DNA of 64,000 nt from Meconema thalassinum (Eukaryota; Arthropoda; Insecta; Orthoptera; Tettigoniidae): NCBI GenBank assembly GCA_946902985.2, contig OX336397.1, positions 152,451,890 to 152,515,889 of the forward strand, given 5' to 3'. Shown in pieces: positions 11,335 to 24,508 of the stretch (position 1 is its first letter; each line of letters opens with the position of its first letter). The position numbers and the translations under genes are program-made. Below the pieces are notes generated by a model. It was given only the letters and a program-made list of their open reading frames with translations, was not told the origin of the DNA and searched no databases.

Positions 11335-14300
11335 ATCATGATCATCATCTTGTACAGTTTCCAGCCCCAGGCTGGGTCTGTTTGGAACATAAGCCTCGCC
11401 ACTTAGTCCTTTCTTCCCACCACCTCTCCGCTGTCACTCTGGTCCAGTCGTCGCCTCTCTTCTTGACACATTCCTCCACTCCTTTCAGCCATCTATCTCT
11501 TGGTCTTCCCCTTGGTCGTTTCTTCTGCATCTGCATCTCATGTATCCTCTTGGGACTCTTCTTCTCATCCATTCTCTTTAAGTGTCCATACCACCTCAGT
11601 CTTGATGTCTCAATCCTACCTTGCAAAGGCTCCTCTTTCACCATTTCCCTGACCTTTTCATGCCTCACCCTGTCTCTTTTTGTTACTCCGATCCTACTTC
11701 GCAGGAACTTCATTTCCCCTGCCTGTATTCTGCTTATGTCTCTTTTCTTCACTGTCCACGTTTCTGAAGCATAGGTCAGTATCGGGATATAGTAGCTTCT
11801 GTATAACACTTCCTTGCTTTTTTGTGGGACACCTTTATTCCACACTAAGCTCCTAATGCTTCTCAGAAATGCTTCTGCCTGTCTGCCACGTTCCGTAATC
11901 TCTTTATCATTTCTCCCATTTTCCTCCACTATACTCCCCAAGTACTTGAGACTTTCCACCTTCTCCAGCTGTCCACCTCGAAGTGTTATCCCACTCATTG
12001 GACTGTCCTTTTTCCTGGTCGTTAACAGGATCTCACATTTACTGATGTTGAACTTCCATCCGTACTCTCCCACTGTTTCTTCCCAAGCCTTCAGTTGCTC
12101 CTGAATTTCCTCCTCCTTGTTTCCCCAGACCATGAGATCATCTGCAAACACCATTGCTTTCATCTTCTCTTCTCCTATCTTTCCTGCTATCCGTGTCATT
12201 ACCTCGCCCATAACCACAATTAAGATAAGGGGTGACAGCGCACTACCCTGTTTCAGGCCACTCATTTGCCTGAACTAGTCTGTTCTTTCCCCACCAACTT
12301 TCACACAACTCACACTTCCACAATACATTTCCTTCACTCTGCCTACAGTCCCTTTTTCCACTCCCATGTTTTCCATTGCTTTCCACACCTTCTCCCTACA
12401 CACACTATCATAGGCCTTTTCGATGTCCAGGAAGGCCATCAACAGATCCTCTCCAAATTCGTAGTGGTGTTCCTGGAGCTGTCTCACTGAAAATATGAGA
12501 TCCACTGTTGATCTCCCAGTTCTGAATCCATACTGCTCCTCTCTCAATTTTCTCTCCACTTTGGCTCGTATTCTACTTTCTAATATATTTTCATATATCT
12601 TGGCACAGTGAGGTATGAGTGTGACTCCCCTGTAATTTCTGCACTCCTTTCTGCTTCCTTTCTCAAATATTTGGACAATTAATCCTTTCTTACTGTCTTC
12701 TGGGGTCTTTTTCTCCTTCCATATCACCCACATTACACGGTACAGCCACTGTTTCCCAACCTCCCCTGCTGCCTTCACCATTTCAACACTCACTTCATCC
12801 ACACCCGGTGCTCTTCCTCCTTTCATCTTGTCTATAGCCATCTCCAGTTCTCTCCAAGTCAGGTCCTTTTCTATTCCTGTGTTGTCTTCTCCATCTTCCA
12901 ATACATTGTCTTCCTCCCTATGACCATTTGGATTCAGCAAATCCTCAAAGTACTCTTTCCACACTGTCTTGAGTGTCTCATTGTTGTGTACCTCATTTCC
13001 GTTTTTGTCCGTCATTACCACATCCTCTCGCAGACCTCTTCTCTGACTTTTGACCATCCCATAAAGTACTTTCTTATTTCCTCTGCTGTCTTCCTCCATC
13101 ATCTCTGTCCACTTTACCATCCACTTCTTCCTCTCCTCTGCGACAATCTTGTTTGCTTCTTTCTTCTTTATCTTATAAGCTTCCCTTGCCAGATCAGTTC
13201 TTTCCTGGAACCACACTCTGAAAGCCTTGTTCTTCCTTCCCACAGCTTCTTTTACTCTCTCATTCCACCATGGTGTCTCTTTACACCGCTTTCTGTTGCT
13301 TGTTCTTCCACATACTGCCATTGCAGCTTCCACCATTGTGTTTGTGAATTGCTTCCATTCCTTTTCCTCTGTTTTAGGATTGTCTGTTGGCATCCTTTCC
13401 CTTATTAACTTCTGGAATTCTTCCTTGACTTCCTTTTCCTTGAGTTTTCATACTTTGATTCTCCTTTCCTGGTACTCTGTCCTCTTGCTATCCTTAACAA
13501 CTCCCAGGTTGATTACAAGTATTCTGTGGTCACTATCTAAGGCCTCTGATGGTGTTACCTTTATATCTCTGACACTTCTCTTCATTTCCAAGTCGTACAG
13601 CATGTAATCTACCAAAGATTTCTTTGTTAAATCACTGCTGTACCACGTTACCTTGTGGCTTTCTTTCTTCCGGAACCAGGAGTTGCCTACCACTAAACCG
13701 TTTCTCTTGCAAAAATCCAGCAACTTTCTCCCTTCTTCATTCCAGCTACCCCATCCTTCTGCTCCCAATACATTTTCATATCCTTGCCTTTCACTTCTTA
13801 CATGTGCATTCAAATCTCCCATGACAATGATGCTCTGACCATTCAACTGCTGTTGTATCTCCTCCTCAAAGTCTTCCTTCTCTTGAGATGTACATCCAAC
13901 TTGAGGGGCATATACCTGGACTATCTCCAGGCTTCTTCCCTTTACAGTTACTCTGATCTTCATGATCCTGTCACTTATTCCCTTTACCTCTTCCTTCATT
14001 CCATCTCTCACAACTACTCCTACTCCGCTGCTCCTTCCTTTACTGTTCCCACTTCAGTATAACCGGTACCCTTTCCTCAGTTCTCTGCGACCTTCTCATT
14101 TCCATCTTGTTTCTGCCAAGCCCAGTACATCCAGTTTTCTTCCCTCCATCACATCAACAATCTCCTCCACCTTTCCTGTCAGTGTCTGTATGTTTAATGT
14201 CCCAACTCGTAGTCCATTAGCATATCCGGGTCGTCGTCGTTTGCATCCGTCCTTTCCGAGGCCTGTTCCTGTTTTGAAAGCAAATATGAAATCCACTACT

Positions 14301-14490
14301 GGCTTGCTAGGCCTATTGTAGCTTCACCAGAGCCCCGTCAGCCGTCACTTTTCAGGGTTCCCATAGAGCCTTCACAGCTACCGCAGCGGTCTCGGGGCAC
14401 ATAAAGTCCCCACTGTACTTCACCCCTACAGGCAATCCCCTACTTCATGCCGTTGCCCGTCTCCCACCACGTGGAGGAGGGGTTGGACTT
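11335..14490 (-). mobile_element. RTE-type non-LTR retrotransposon inserted in the BEL 5' LTR
   Basis: Minus-strand LINE of about 3.15 kb. Its 3' end lies at about 11335 and consists of a short ATGATGATC-type repeat instead of poly(A), as is usual for RTE elements. Its 5' end lies near 14490. It separates the two halves of the BEL 5' LTR. I could not identify a clean TSD; about 20 bp of LTR seem to be missing at the junction. Confidence 0.75.
11345..14296 (-). pseudogene. RTE endonuclease-reverse transcriptase, two in-frame stops plus a 5' frameshift
   Basis: From 14011 down to 11345 the frame is continuous for about 889 codons except for two nonsense codons: TGA at 13448-13450 region and TAG at 12275-12277. 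Upstream, 14096-14296 encodes the start of the APE-type endonuclease (GTLNIQTL, LAETRW) in a broken frame. Domains: endonuclease (IVMGDLNAH near 13820, LDSDHRIL near 13520), then RT (GGRAPGVDEV, EQYGFRTGRST, FLDIEKAYDSV, LKQGSALSPL, and catalytic FADDLMVWG near 12130), then an RTE-type C terminus ending WRGLCSKQTQPG. The enzyme nicks target DNA and copies the element's RNA there. All catalytic residues remain, so only a few point mutations separate it from an open frame. Clade judged from motifs, not from a tree. Confidence 0.85.
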
Positions 14491-14536
14491 GTGGGACATG
14501 TATGTATTAAACCCAACATATTGATTAAGCCCAACA

Positions 14537-14891
14537 TTTTCATCTTATGGGGCCAGATCTATGGTAATCAAGCGGACAGACCACAAGGTTATGAATACAC
14601 GCTTAACATTCAGCAAGTGATATGTTCGGTAGAGTAACGGCTACGGCTACGGCAATAATATTCACAATAGGATTGATATTTACAAAGGTGGACTAACTAC
14701 ACCAGTAAGCGAGTTCCTGGTCGAAACTGTGAAACGGCGGCTTTGTTATCGTCACAACTACTCAGGGCAGGTAATTACAAGTACATTATTTTACTCAGGC
14801 TTTCCTAAACATTATCCCATAAATCATGGATCCCGCAGAAAGGCTAAAGTAAATACGGAAGAGAGCTGTAGTAAAGGGTCAGCTGACGAGA
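14537..14891 (+). other. BEL/Pao leader with possible primer-binding site
   Basis: Untranslated segment between the end of the 5' LTR and the first gag ATG (14892). A TGGGGCCAGATCT stretch starts about 10 bp inside and is the best candidate for a primer-binding site; I could not match it to a specific tRNA. Confidence 0.4.
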
Positions 14892-15990
14892 ATGGCGAAA
14901 TTTGTTAGTGAATTTGAGGGCGAAACTCAAGGTTTAAATGAAATTCAACTGCGAATTGACGACATGATAGATATTATAAGTATTTACGATGCAATTCATT
15001 CGAATTTAGATGTAAAGGAACCTGAGGATCAGAGTCATGATGAAGATAGGGAACAATTTGAAGCAAGCTATTATAGGTTGACGTGCGAAATGATGAAAAT
15101 ACTAGCTGAACAGAATCTGGAATATCAGTCAGGTGGTTCTCATGTTGTCAGTGCAGATGGCTCGTGTAACTCAACAAAGCGTAGGTAATTAAAACTTCCA
15201 CCACTTACACTGCTTAGTTTTAATGGTGAATACGAGATATGGTTATAATTTTCAGACTCCTTTAGAGTGATGGTGCATGAAAATGAAGATGTGCCAACAA
15301 TAAAACAATTTCAGTATTTAGTATCTTCTTGTAAGGCGGCCGCCAGTCAACTAATTCAGAGTATTCCAATCACGGAAGACAATTACCTTGTAGCATGGAA
15401 ACTATTAGTAGACAGATATGAGAATAAGCGCCTTAATGCGTCTACTGATGTGCAGGAATTAATGTCATTAAAGCCTGTACAAAGGGAATGTGCACCAGAA
15501 CTTGTGAGATATTCCAATTCATTTTCCAGTAATTTAAATGCATTAAAGGCATTGAACCTTTCAACCCCATTGCATGAGGTATTATTGATGCATGTGTATT
15601 TACAAGGTCTTGATGTGTACTCTAGAAAGGAATGGGAAATATAGCTCAATAGCCAGGAACTGCCAACAGTAGTTGAACTGCTTCATTTTGTGGAACATAG
15701 ACGTCAGGCATTGGAAAATATAAAATTTCTCGGTCAAACGGGTAGCAAACAAGCGTTTTCTACAGAGGGGAGGGATAGTCAACATAAAGCGAATAAACCT
15801 AAACATCATTCATATGTTGCAACCCAGAAGATCACTTGTGCATGCTGTAAGGAAAATCACTTCCTATTCAAATGTCCACAGTTCGCAAGGCTAAGCGTAG
15901 AAGAACGGAAAAATCTGGTGACAATAAACACTGTTACAATTGTTTACAGGGTTCACATCTAGCTCCTAATTGGACTGTAAATCAAGTTTT
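14892..15990 (+). pseudogene. gag: BEL/Pao Gag (DUF1759-type) with zinc knuckle, frameshifted
   Basis: The N-terminal part 14892-15188 has an acidic helical region. The piece 15230-15644 (IPITEDNYLVAWKLLVDRYENKR and following) has the sequence character of the DUF1759 domain of BEL Gag. A CACCKENHFLFKC zinc knuckle (C-x2-C-x3-H-x4-C, the spacing usual in BEL) lies at about 15837-15880. Stops occur at about 15186 and 15642, and a frame change lies in the knuckle region (15872). Gag would build the particle and bind RNA. Its neighbour downstream is the protease. Confidence 0.8.
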
Positions 15991-16526
15991 TGTAAGAAGT
16001 ATGGAGGGAAACATCATTCACTGCTTCACAGGGAGTCTTACACGACTACCAATGAACAGCAAAAAACTACACGGGGTGGATCTGATGAAACTGTCATACC
16101 ACACTCTTAATGGAAGGTTAAGATCACAAGTACTCTTGTCTACAGTCATGGTTTGGGTCAAGGATGTCGTCGGCAGACTGCACACCTGTCGCGTCTTACT
16201 ACACAGCGGAAGTGAACGTAACTTTGTCACTGAACAATTGGCTCAGACGATCAAGCTTAAAAGACATAGGCAAGCGGTACCTATTCAGGGGATCAATAAT
16301 GCAGGCGGTCAGGCAAGCCACACTGTCACTGAACTTATGCAAGCGGTTATCGGTAATTTTCAAGATGAAATTCAATGCTTAGTTCTCCCACGCATAACAG
16401 GCACCATGCCTCATTGTTACATTGAGCATAAACATTGGAACTTGCCCCATGATATTTATTTAGCAGATCCTACATTTTATCAGCCTGGACACATATACAT
16501 GCTGGTGGGAGCAGGGTTGTGCAGGG
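15960..16526 (+). pseudogene. BEL/Pao retropepsin (DUF1758-type) with mutated active site
   Basis: Open piece within 15872-16645. The region VMVWVKDVVGRLHTCRVLLHSGS aligns by eye with the BEL protease, where LLDSGS is expected: here the catalytic Asp is His (about 16195-16206). SERNFVTEQLA and the later ITGTMP segment fit the same family. Loss of the single catalytic Asp of a retropepsin monomer would abolish processing of the polyprotein. Confidence 0.7.
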
Positions 16527-18290
16527 TTGCTCTTCAAGCTTTTGCGGAATGGGAGAATGACTCGTCCAGGAAACTACCCAATACTACAAGAAACAGAATT
16601 AGGGTGGATCTTGTCAAGACAGGCCCAACAAGCAACAGAGAATGACACACTACAAATAAATGTCTGTTTCATGAAGTATGAAGATAGAATGGATAAGCAG
16701 TTACAGAAGTTCTGGGAATTGGAAAACGTGACCACTCCTCCCAGGATGCGGGAAGAAATCGAATTCGAACAACACTTCAAAGATCATACTACCAGAGATG
16801 AACAAGGAAGATACGTTGTTCGACTGCCAATGAAGGAAGATTGTGAGTCCCTGGGAAGCTCGTGTATTCAAGCTACCACGCGATTACTAGAATTGGAAAG
16901 CCGACTACAACGCCAGCCACAGCTTCGTTCGGAATACACCAAATTCATGGAAGAATATGAAGGATTAGGACATATGGAACTTGTCCATGATGAAGACGGC
17001 GGTCGTGAAGGCACGTATTATCTCCCACATCACCCGGTTATAAAGGAATCGAGTACATCTACAAGAACGCGAGTAGTTTTTTATGCTTCGGCAAAGACCA
17101 CTGAATGATGGGTTGATGGTAGGCCCTAGAGTACAACAGGATCTATATTCAATCATTTTGCGACGTCCTGTCGCATTCTCTGCTGATATAGCAAAAATGT
17201 ACAGGCAAATTAGAGTTCAGTCATGTGACACGGGACTTCAGCGGATACTCTGGCGTAACTCACCCGATGAGGCAATGAAGATTTATGAGCTTCAAACAGT
17301 TACTTATGGGACAGCAGCTGCACCCTTTCTAGGCACTAAATGTCATCAACAGCTCGTCGAGGACAAAGTTTTATATATCCACTCGCAGCAATGGTCCTTC
17401 GAAGGGATTTCTATGTCGACGATGATCTGTCTGGATGCGCTACAGTGGAGGAAGCGCTAAGGCTTCAAACAGAGTTGCTCCAGTTGCTAAACTGTGGTGG
17501 ATTTCCATTACACAAATGGTGTGCAAATTACGGTGGCTTACTGGAAGCAATTCCTGCCGAACACCGTGAGACCCAGTTACCATTACAAATTGACAATGAT
17601 GGTGGTGTTAAAACTTTAGGGCTTCTTTGGCACCCAACTAGAGATAAATTTCTTGTAACAACCAAGGTAAATATAAACGACTCATCAACGTTGAAGGACA
17701 CCATATCTAAGCGCATTGTATCTTCCATTATTGCATCAATGTTTGTTCCACTGGTTCTTATCAGCCCTGTTGTGATTGTTTACAAAATATTTTTGCAGCA
17801 GATGTGGCTTCACAATTTGTCATGGCAAATTAAATTTAATGAAGGAATGGCAAATCATATGCAATAACTTGCCTACACTAAACTCCCTGAATATTGATGG
17901 ATTTGTATTATGTCAGGGTGAGCTGGTAGACTATCAGGTGCATGGGTTTTGCGATGCTTCCGAGAAGGCATACGGCGCATGTCTGTACATCAGGTCTATA
18001 AACAAACAAGGAGAAACCATGGTACGACTCCTATGTTCAAAGTCAAGAGTAGCTCCAGTGAAAAGGGTTACCTTACCTCATTTAGAATTGTGTGGAGCGG
18101 TCCTGCTCGCACAATTGATGCATAAAACCTTGCTAATTTTAGAGCTGGATGTTAGCAACGTCTATTTATGGACTGACTCGTCGATAGTATTTTCCTGGAG
18201 AGCATCACCTGCAACCAGATGGAAGACATTTGTTGCTAATAGGGTTGCAACATTTCAAGAGGCAACGCATAATGCCACATGGAACTAATG
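16527..18290 (+). pseudogene. pol: BEL/Pao reverse transcriptase and RNase H, multiple frameshifts
   Basis: Pieces in three frames: 16527-17108, 17083-17460, 17340-17867 and 17776-18288. Motif A is in FSADIAKMYRQI (about 17175-17215), motif B in TYGTAAAPFLG (about 17302-17335), motif C in FYVDDDLSG (about 17410-17440). The RNase H-like part includes HGFCDASEKAYGACLY (about 17940-17990), LPHLELCGA and LWTDSSIV (about 18165-18190), whose Asp and Glu residues are the usual metal ligands. At least four frame changes and a stop at 18286 separate the pieces. The connection region (ILGLLWHPTRDKF-like) is BEL-typical. Confidence 0.82.
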
Positions 18291-18404
18291 AGTTCACCAA
18301 TTTGGCTGATTGGTCCAGAGTGATTACAAAAAGACATCAACTCGTGGCCATCGCCTGCCCCAACATTAGAGGTTACTGAAGAACAGAGAAGAATCCAAGT
18401 AACT

Positions 18405-19879
18405 TTGGCAGTGCCAAACACAACAGGAGAATTCATGGAACGCTATTCTAACCTGTCACGCTTAGTGAGAGTGACAGCATACTGCATTAGATTCATTCTC
18501 AGAGCAATAAATCAAACATTTAAAACAGCAGGGGTGTTGACAAGTGACGAATTGCATGTAGCTCTACACAGATGCGTCAGGTTTGCACAACATGTGGTCT
18601 ACGCCCAGGAAATACACAAATTCAAAAGAGGCATCCAAGTGCAGAAGCAAAGCAAGTTGATGGATCTACGTCCATTCTTGGATGGTCAGGGAATGGTCCG
18701 GGTTGATGGGAGACTCGACAACTCAAACTTAACATATGATGCCAAGCATCAGCTGATTCATCCTCCAAGGCATCACCTGACAAAACTCATAGTATTGTCA
18801 GGACATCTGGGTTATTGCATGCTGGGCCACAACTTTTACTGGCAGCACTTCGAGAACGTTACTGGATCCCTGCAGCAAGACAGTGATCAGGTCTGTCTTG
18901 CATAAAAGCTTTAAAAATTTTAGACTGAAGGCTAGAGTTTCCCAACAACTAATGGGAAATTTACCATCACCTAGGGTCCAAACATATCGACCATTCCTCA
19001 ATGCTGGTGTGGACTATGCAGGCCCAATCTTGATCAAGGGTTGAAATACGCGGAGCAAAACAACACTGAAATGCTATATTGCAACTTCAATCTGTCTTTC
19101 TTCATGGGAAATTCATGTGGAAGTGGTTAGCAATCTCTCTTCAAAGGCCTTCATAGCTGCCCTCAAAAGGTTTACAGCAAATAGAGGGAAAATTGCGCAT
19201 ATATATAGCGACAATGGGACCAATTTTGTCGGAGCAAACCGAAAACTGCAGGAGCTGAGGAGAATGTTCCTGTCAGAACAATTCAATTTACGGCTTCATG
19301 AGCATGCAGCAGCTGAGCAGATAAGCTAGCATTTCATACCCCCAGTTCACCTCACTTCGGTGGTCTATGGGAAGCAGCGGTGAAATCAATGAAGTACCAT
19401 TTTAAACGTGTAGTAGGCAATAATATGCTGACATATGAGAATTTAAATACATTAACTGCTCAGATAGAAGCTTGTCTTGACTCCCGTCCTTTAACGGACC
19501 TGTCAGACGATCCCATGGCCCCAAGTTATTTATCTCCTGGTCACTTTTTAATTGGTGCACCTCTCACCTGCCTACCCGAGCCTGATTTAGCTGATCTGCC
19601 CTTAGTAAGTTGTCCAGAAGGCAGCGAGTGCAGGCCATGCAACAGCAGCTGTGGAGGAGGTGGTCATCCGACAACCTGAATTCGTTGCAGCAGAGAAGAA
19701 AGTGGGCAATTTCCAAGGACAACCTGCTACCTGGTGCAGTGGTCCTTGTTCGTGATGACAATTTACCTCCCTTGCAGTGGCGGATGGGAGTCATCACTGA
19801 AGTTCACCCAGGAAAGGATGGAGTAGTGAGAATAGTAACATTGCGAACCACGAGAGGCACACTCGAGCGGCCCATCTAG
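18405..19879 (+). pseudogene. BEL/Pao integrase (zinc-binding, core, DUF5641-like C terminus), broken
   Basis: 18405-18905 holds the region before integrase (VRVDGRLDNSNL, HPPRHHLTKLIV) with the H2C2-like His residues. 19000-19330 holds the DDE core: VDYAGPI for the first Asp (about 19007-19027) and IYSDNGTNFVGAN for the second (about 19200-19235). 19380-19680 has the EACLDSRPLTDLSDDP and LSPGHFLIGAPL segments, and 19610-19879 the DUF5641-like tail (LPGAVVLVRDDN, PPLQWRMGVI). Integrase would insert the cDNA into the chromosome. Stops at about 18903, 19042 and 19327 and a frame change near 19610-19680 inactivate it. No envelope gene follows. Confidence 0.82.
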
Positions 19880-20061
19880 AATTTGATGGTACTACCTACG
19901 CAATAGGAAGTATATGACATTTGAACCTGGAAACTTGATAGGATGGGTTAAGAAGATGTTTGTCTAGTGTTTAGTGTAATTAACTTATTTAAACTGTGTC
20001 ACTCATATAATTCATTGTTTGTATTTTTGTTGAATTTCAGTAGATTCAAGAAAGGGGAATA

Positions 20062-20262
20062 TGTTTGTGGTTACGGGACGTTACGGCTTTGGTTGGGAGT
20101 TTTTGGTTTATGGGTTGGCAACAAGGATGATTGTTGGAACAACATCGCTACGGAATACAGTCCACTATATAAGTTATGACATACAGTAAAACCCAAGAAT
20201 AAATCATATGTTCTAGTGTGTACTTTTGTCTGCATACATATGTAAATAAGTAGCTATTTTTA
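20062..20262 (+). repeat. BEL/Pao 3' LTR, left part
   Basis: Begins TGTTTGTGG and matches the 5' LTR to TAGCTATTTTTA, where it is cut by the element starting at 20263. The rest of the LTR is at 35949-36021. Confidence 0.8.
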
Positions 20263-21150
20263 GCCTATTTTCAATTTTGAAAAAATAGGCTTATGAGATC
20301 ACCTTTTGTCCGTGTGTGTGTGTGTGTGTGTGAGGAGTGTGTGTGTCCCCCCTAATATCTTTTAAACAGCTGGAGCGATTTCAATGAAACTCGGTTAGTT
20401 CATAGCACTATTCCGGACGACCCAAACCGTGCCCTTCAAATTTTGTTACGTCTCACCAATCCAACATGGCGTATGTGCGAAATATTTCACCAGCATTCAA
20501 TATTTCCGAAACTATTCCCGATATCACCCTGGAATTTTGTACGATGATAAAGGGAACTACTAGAAGTTCATCTATGTGACTTCTGAAAATCTGGTAACTA
20601 CAAAACCAACATGCTGGCCACGCGAATTAGCGACCTTTAAATAGACGTTTCTCGCGTTTTAACCAATCAAACGCAATTAAACTTGGTACAGTATATGTTT
20701 ATACACATTGTAATGCACCGACATCTAACATGGTTCAATTGTTTACATAACCACAAGATGGCGGATGAGCGAAATATTTCACCGGCATTCTATATCTCTG
20801 AAACTATTAGCGGTATCACCCTGAAATTTTGTACGGAGATAAAAGGCACTACTAGAAGTTCATCTATAAGACTTTCAAGAACCGGTTAACTACAAAACGA
20901 ACATGGCGACCAAGCGAATTTGAAAATTTAAAATAGACCTTTCTCGCGATTTAATGTTCCAATTGCAATGAAATCTGGTAGAAGAAATGTCTATACACAT
21001 TGTTATACGCTGGTATCTAATTTAGTTCAATTGTTAACATAACCTCAAGATGGCGGCTTTGCGAATTTTAAAATTACGTTTTTATTTCTTGTGTCGTAAT
21101 CATGGGATCGATGTGAAAGTTTGAATAAAGAACCTGCGCAATAATTTTCC
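20263..21150 (+). repeat. CAAGATGGCGG-type modular repeat, left block
   Basis: Three or four degenerate modules of about 200-240 bp. Each has a conserved sequence about an ATTTTGTACGATGATAAA-like segment, then ACTACAAAACCAACATGG and CTCGCGTTTTAACC, then AACTTGGTA, ACACATTGTAATGC and TTCAATTGTTTACATAACC. A (GT)n microsatellite sits at 20311-20332. Open frames here are not coding. Confidence 0.6.
20311..20332. repeat. (GT)n microsatellite
   Basis: About ten GT units interrupted at the end by GAGGA. Confidence 0.9.
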
Positions 21151-23629
21151 TTTAATGGTACTGTCCCCGAATTCGTATAAAGAGATACGAGGAATTGATA
21201 TGAAAGGCAGCCTTAAAAATAAAAGAGAGCATTTGATTAATATTGGAAGAACGAATTTTGGAACAGGTCCATTACACAAGCTTTATGTCATGAAGTATTG
21301 CCCAACAAGAAGCTTGTTAGCTGAATGTAATCTCCTCCTAGAAAGGGCGGATTTGATTGGATCATCCATTCGAGATAGACCATAGCCGGTTCTTGAAGAA
21401 AAAGGAACGGGATTGGAAGATCCAGTGAGCGAAGTTAGAAATGGAATGTTTTATTTTGTCTAGTAGGCTATTTAATGCATTTGGAAGCATTGACCGTGGG
21501 AAATAAAATGAAGACATTAATTAAGTTATAATCAGGAAATGTTGTCTGTGGATATTAACGCCCGAAGTATGTATGAGGATATTCATGTCCGAGTTTGGGT
21601 AGGCAGCATTGAGTAAGGAACAGGTGCTTCGAGAAGGCGAGAGAAGGATGACGTCAGAGTGTGTCAGGTGACGTGAGGGAGAGTCTACTTGGTCAGAGAG
21701 AGGGGAGCAGAGTGCGGCGGAAAGGCATTACGACAGTGGTTGTTCGTGTGTGATGTTTAAGGAAGTGATATGAACGTGTGAAACATCGTGTCTAAATGTG
21801 CTAATGTATTGTGAAGCACGGAAGTCTGTGTGATTTTGAGTGGGTTTTGGAATATGCCACGGTAAAGACCGGTGGCATGGGGAGACAATGAATTGTCAGT
21901 CAGTACTGTGTAACGTATTCATGGAGAAAAGGGAAATGTGAATATACTTTTTGAAAAGTACTGAACGTGTATGTTTGTAAGGAAACGCCTTGAGACCCGT
22001 TACCTCGGAACGTTATGTTCGAGGAGGTAGTGGTGAGCAATAAAATGGAGAACATTATGGACACGTGGCCGGAAGGAGAATGTGATTTATCAGAGGAAGT
22101 TATGGTATTCTGTTAAATTATGCTGAGGGAAATGCGGCCTACATCATGAAAGTGAGAATTCCTTCGAGTGGAGTCACTTAGAACGATATGCGGAAAAGCA
22201 AAATTCACGCAGCCACTTCAAAAATGCACAATCTAATAGAGAACATTATGAATTTTGGCCAACACAAGTTCGGGAAGGAGACTACACGATTGTCTGGAGG
22301 GACGAGAAGAAGAAAACGCCAGGACAAAGACCAGGGTTCGAACGAGGTATCTGTCAGGGGGCGAACCGAATGCCGTGGCAACCAGGCCTTCTCAAGATCT
22401 CGGATGGCCGATAGCAAGGAACGAGCCGTTTCTAGGCGGACTCGGGAAGGAGGCTCGTGGTTTGAAGCGAGGCTACCAAGATGTCAGCCGTGTGAATTGG
22501 AAACCAGCGCCTGTTCTGAACGTGAATGGATCTTCACATTGTTCGTCTCCGATTCAGCTGAATGTAAGACAAGCTTTTCAATATTTGTAGCCCCAGTTCG
22601 TAGTTCTATGTTCTTGTAGATGCTTTGCGTGATCATTTTATTTCAGTAAAATTTTTGTTAAGTAGTTGGTTTAGATCTTGTGGTCAGTCATTTTATTCAT
22701 CGAAGCAAGTTACGGTGTGCTTTTAGTGGGCTAGTAAGCCTCAGTTCCAGCATGTTTGGGGATCTTTGCAGGCGAGTTAACTGCTTGCTCACCGTGCTTG
22801 GGTTAGTGGAGTCCTCGTTTCGATGATTACCGCTGGCTTTTACCATTGTAAGATTTTTTTCTCAGATTTGAATTTTCGGCCTTTTGGGTTTCGCTATAAT
22901 TTATTTTCGGATTTAAGAGTGTTCCGGGATGAACAGTTTCTTGCGCACTTTGCTTCTTTGCATCTTTTTCTTATTTCCGCACTGTTGCCACTTCGCAGCT
23001 TCAGAGGAGTTAGTTTTTGAAAAATTGCTTTCGAAAATTAGATTTTCTTAGATTTTAATTTTGAGATTTAGCTATTTGATCTTCGATGATTCTTTTCATA
23101 TTGTGCTGTTGCACTATTATCTAACTATACCATTTGAATTATTTTCGCTATTTTAAATTTTGAATTGTTTTGGATTTTGAAATTTTCACTCTGAAAATTT
23201 ATTTCATTTTGATATTGGAATTTGAATCAAATCTTTCCTCGGATTTTCAGAAAATCCCGATCAATTTTGATTTTGAGAAATTTGGGACTTCAATCCTGAC
23301 TTGAGATCTTCCAACAAGATTTTTTTTTCAAACTTTCTTCGAAAGTTTAATTAATTTTTAGTTTTGACTTTTAGAAAATGTCTTGTTGATTTAAAGTTGG
23401 TTGCTATTCTGATAGTTCAGATGAAGAGTTCTTTCGAAAAAAAATTGAATTATAAAATGTAATGATGATTCGAGTGATGTTCTCGACTGTTGTTATTGAG
23501 TGACACAGTGTATATACATAATTATTTATTTAAATGTTTACTGAATATAGAGCACACATAAGTGGAAAATATTTTTGAGTTGACACTCACGATCAATGTA
23601 ACGTGAAACGGATTATAATAGAATTATAT
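21150..23629. other. Unassigned stretch without recognisable gene
   Basis: Short ORFs at 21155-21385, 22188-22619 and 22823-23020 show no motifs and no repeat partners. 21540-22620 is GC-richer and could be an unrecognised LTR or gene remnant; 22850-23620 is AT-rich. I found nothing to identify it. Confidence 0.5.
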
Positions 23630-24508
23630 TGTACAGGCCCGGGGGACTGTACCCCCTGACAGCCACCCCCCCATCATCTACTAAAACCCACCCCAACTGG
23701 CAAACATCATAAGACCAGAACATCACCTTTACACGGCAAGAGGCGACCACCCAGCTCGGGAGGTTAGCCAACCACTTGCAACACATTCATAAACATTAAC
23801 ACTACAACTAACTGGGGCAGCTACGTCAGCGGAATGCTGACTAAGCAACGGCAGGAACTATAAGAAGGGAGGCCTTTTTGGAGCATTATCTGTCATACAG
23901 TGTGTGGCGCCGAAGGCCCTAGCCGACGACTGTGCCAGCTGCCATCATCGGGTGAGAATCAGCAAGTGTTCAGATATCCTTTACTTTGTAAAAACTCATC
24001 CACAATCTTGTACACTCAACTTGTATCATTACTTACATTCCCCTAAAAGGGACTTACAATTTCACACTCACTGACCAATAAACACATGGTCAGTAAACTA
24101 CACCTGTCTTGATAATTACACGCCTCTTTACACCCCCATACCCTTCCTGACTCTCGTCACGATCGACCGTGACCACAGTAGCCAGTAATTGCTTGCTCAG
24201 GTTTCATTGTGCTTCCCGCAGGCGACTCGACTGCATAGCAGCGAGCCGCTGACGTAAGCACGTCTGTTATATCACTCACTCCGTCCAGCTGGCAGACCAG
24301 CACAGCAGCCTGCAGCCAGAGGACCATCCCCTAACGAATACTTACGTCTTTATAGGAGCACCCCCTAGCATCCAAACACACAACACACTACACTGGTAAG
24401 CTCACCCAGCTACGGGAAGCTACCCTCTCCTAGGAATCACCTTCCAAATTAGTACAATAACATAAGTGTTTTAGCCCTAACTACCCCCCAACTAAGGGAT
24501 CTAAAACA
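23630..24508 (+). repeat. LARD-like element 5' LTR
   Basis: 879 bp, TG...CA ends. Contains TATAAGAAGGGAGGCC at about 23860 (possible TATA region) and AATAAACACATGG at about 24077 (possible poly(A) signal), in the order expected for U3, R and U5. Differs from the 3' copy at only a handful of positions. Confidence 0.85.

Larger units (their letters stand above)
11138..14536 (+). repeat. BEL/Pao 5' LTR, split by an RTE LINE
   Basis: Left part 11138 to about 11334 matches 20062-20262 closely, including a GGGACGTTACGGCTTTGG block and an AATAAATCATATG poly(A)-signal-like block. Right part about 14490-14536 contains TTAAACCCAACATATTGATT and matches the stretch ending at 36021. Total LTR length without the insert is about 245-275 bp. 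Internal sequence starts at 14537. Confidence 0.75.

Noticed and set aside
12920..14321. Plus-strand ORFs of 90-160 codons rich in Leu, Ser and Phe
   Set aside because: They are shadows of the minus-strand RTE reverse transcriptase.
22188..22619. 143-codon ORF between the repeat block and the LARD-like LTR
   Set aside because: Composition is irregular, no motif is seen, and overlapping ORFs of similar size exist in other frames.
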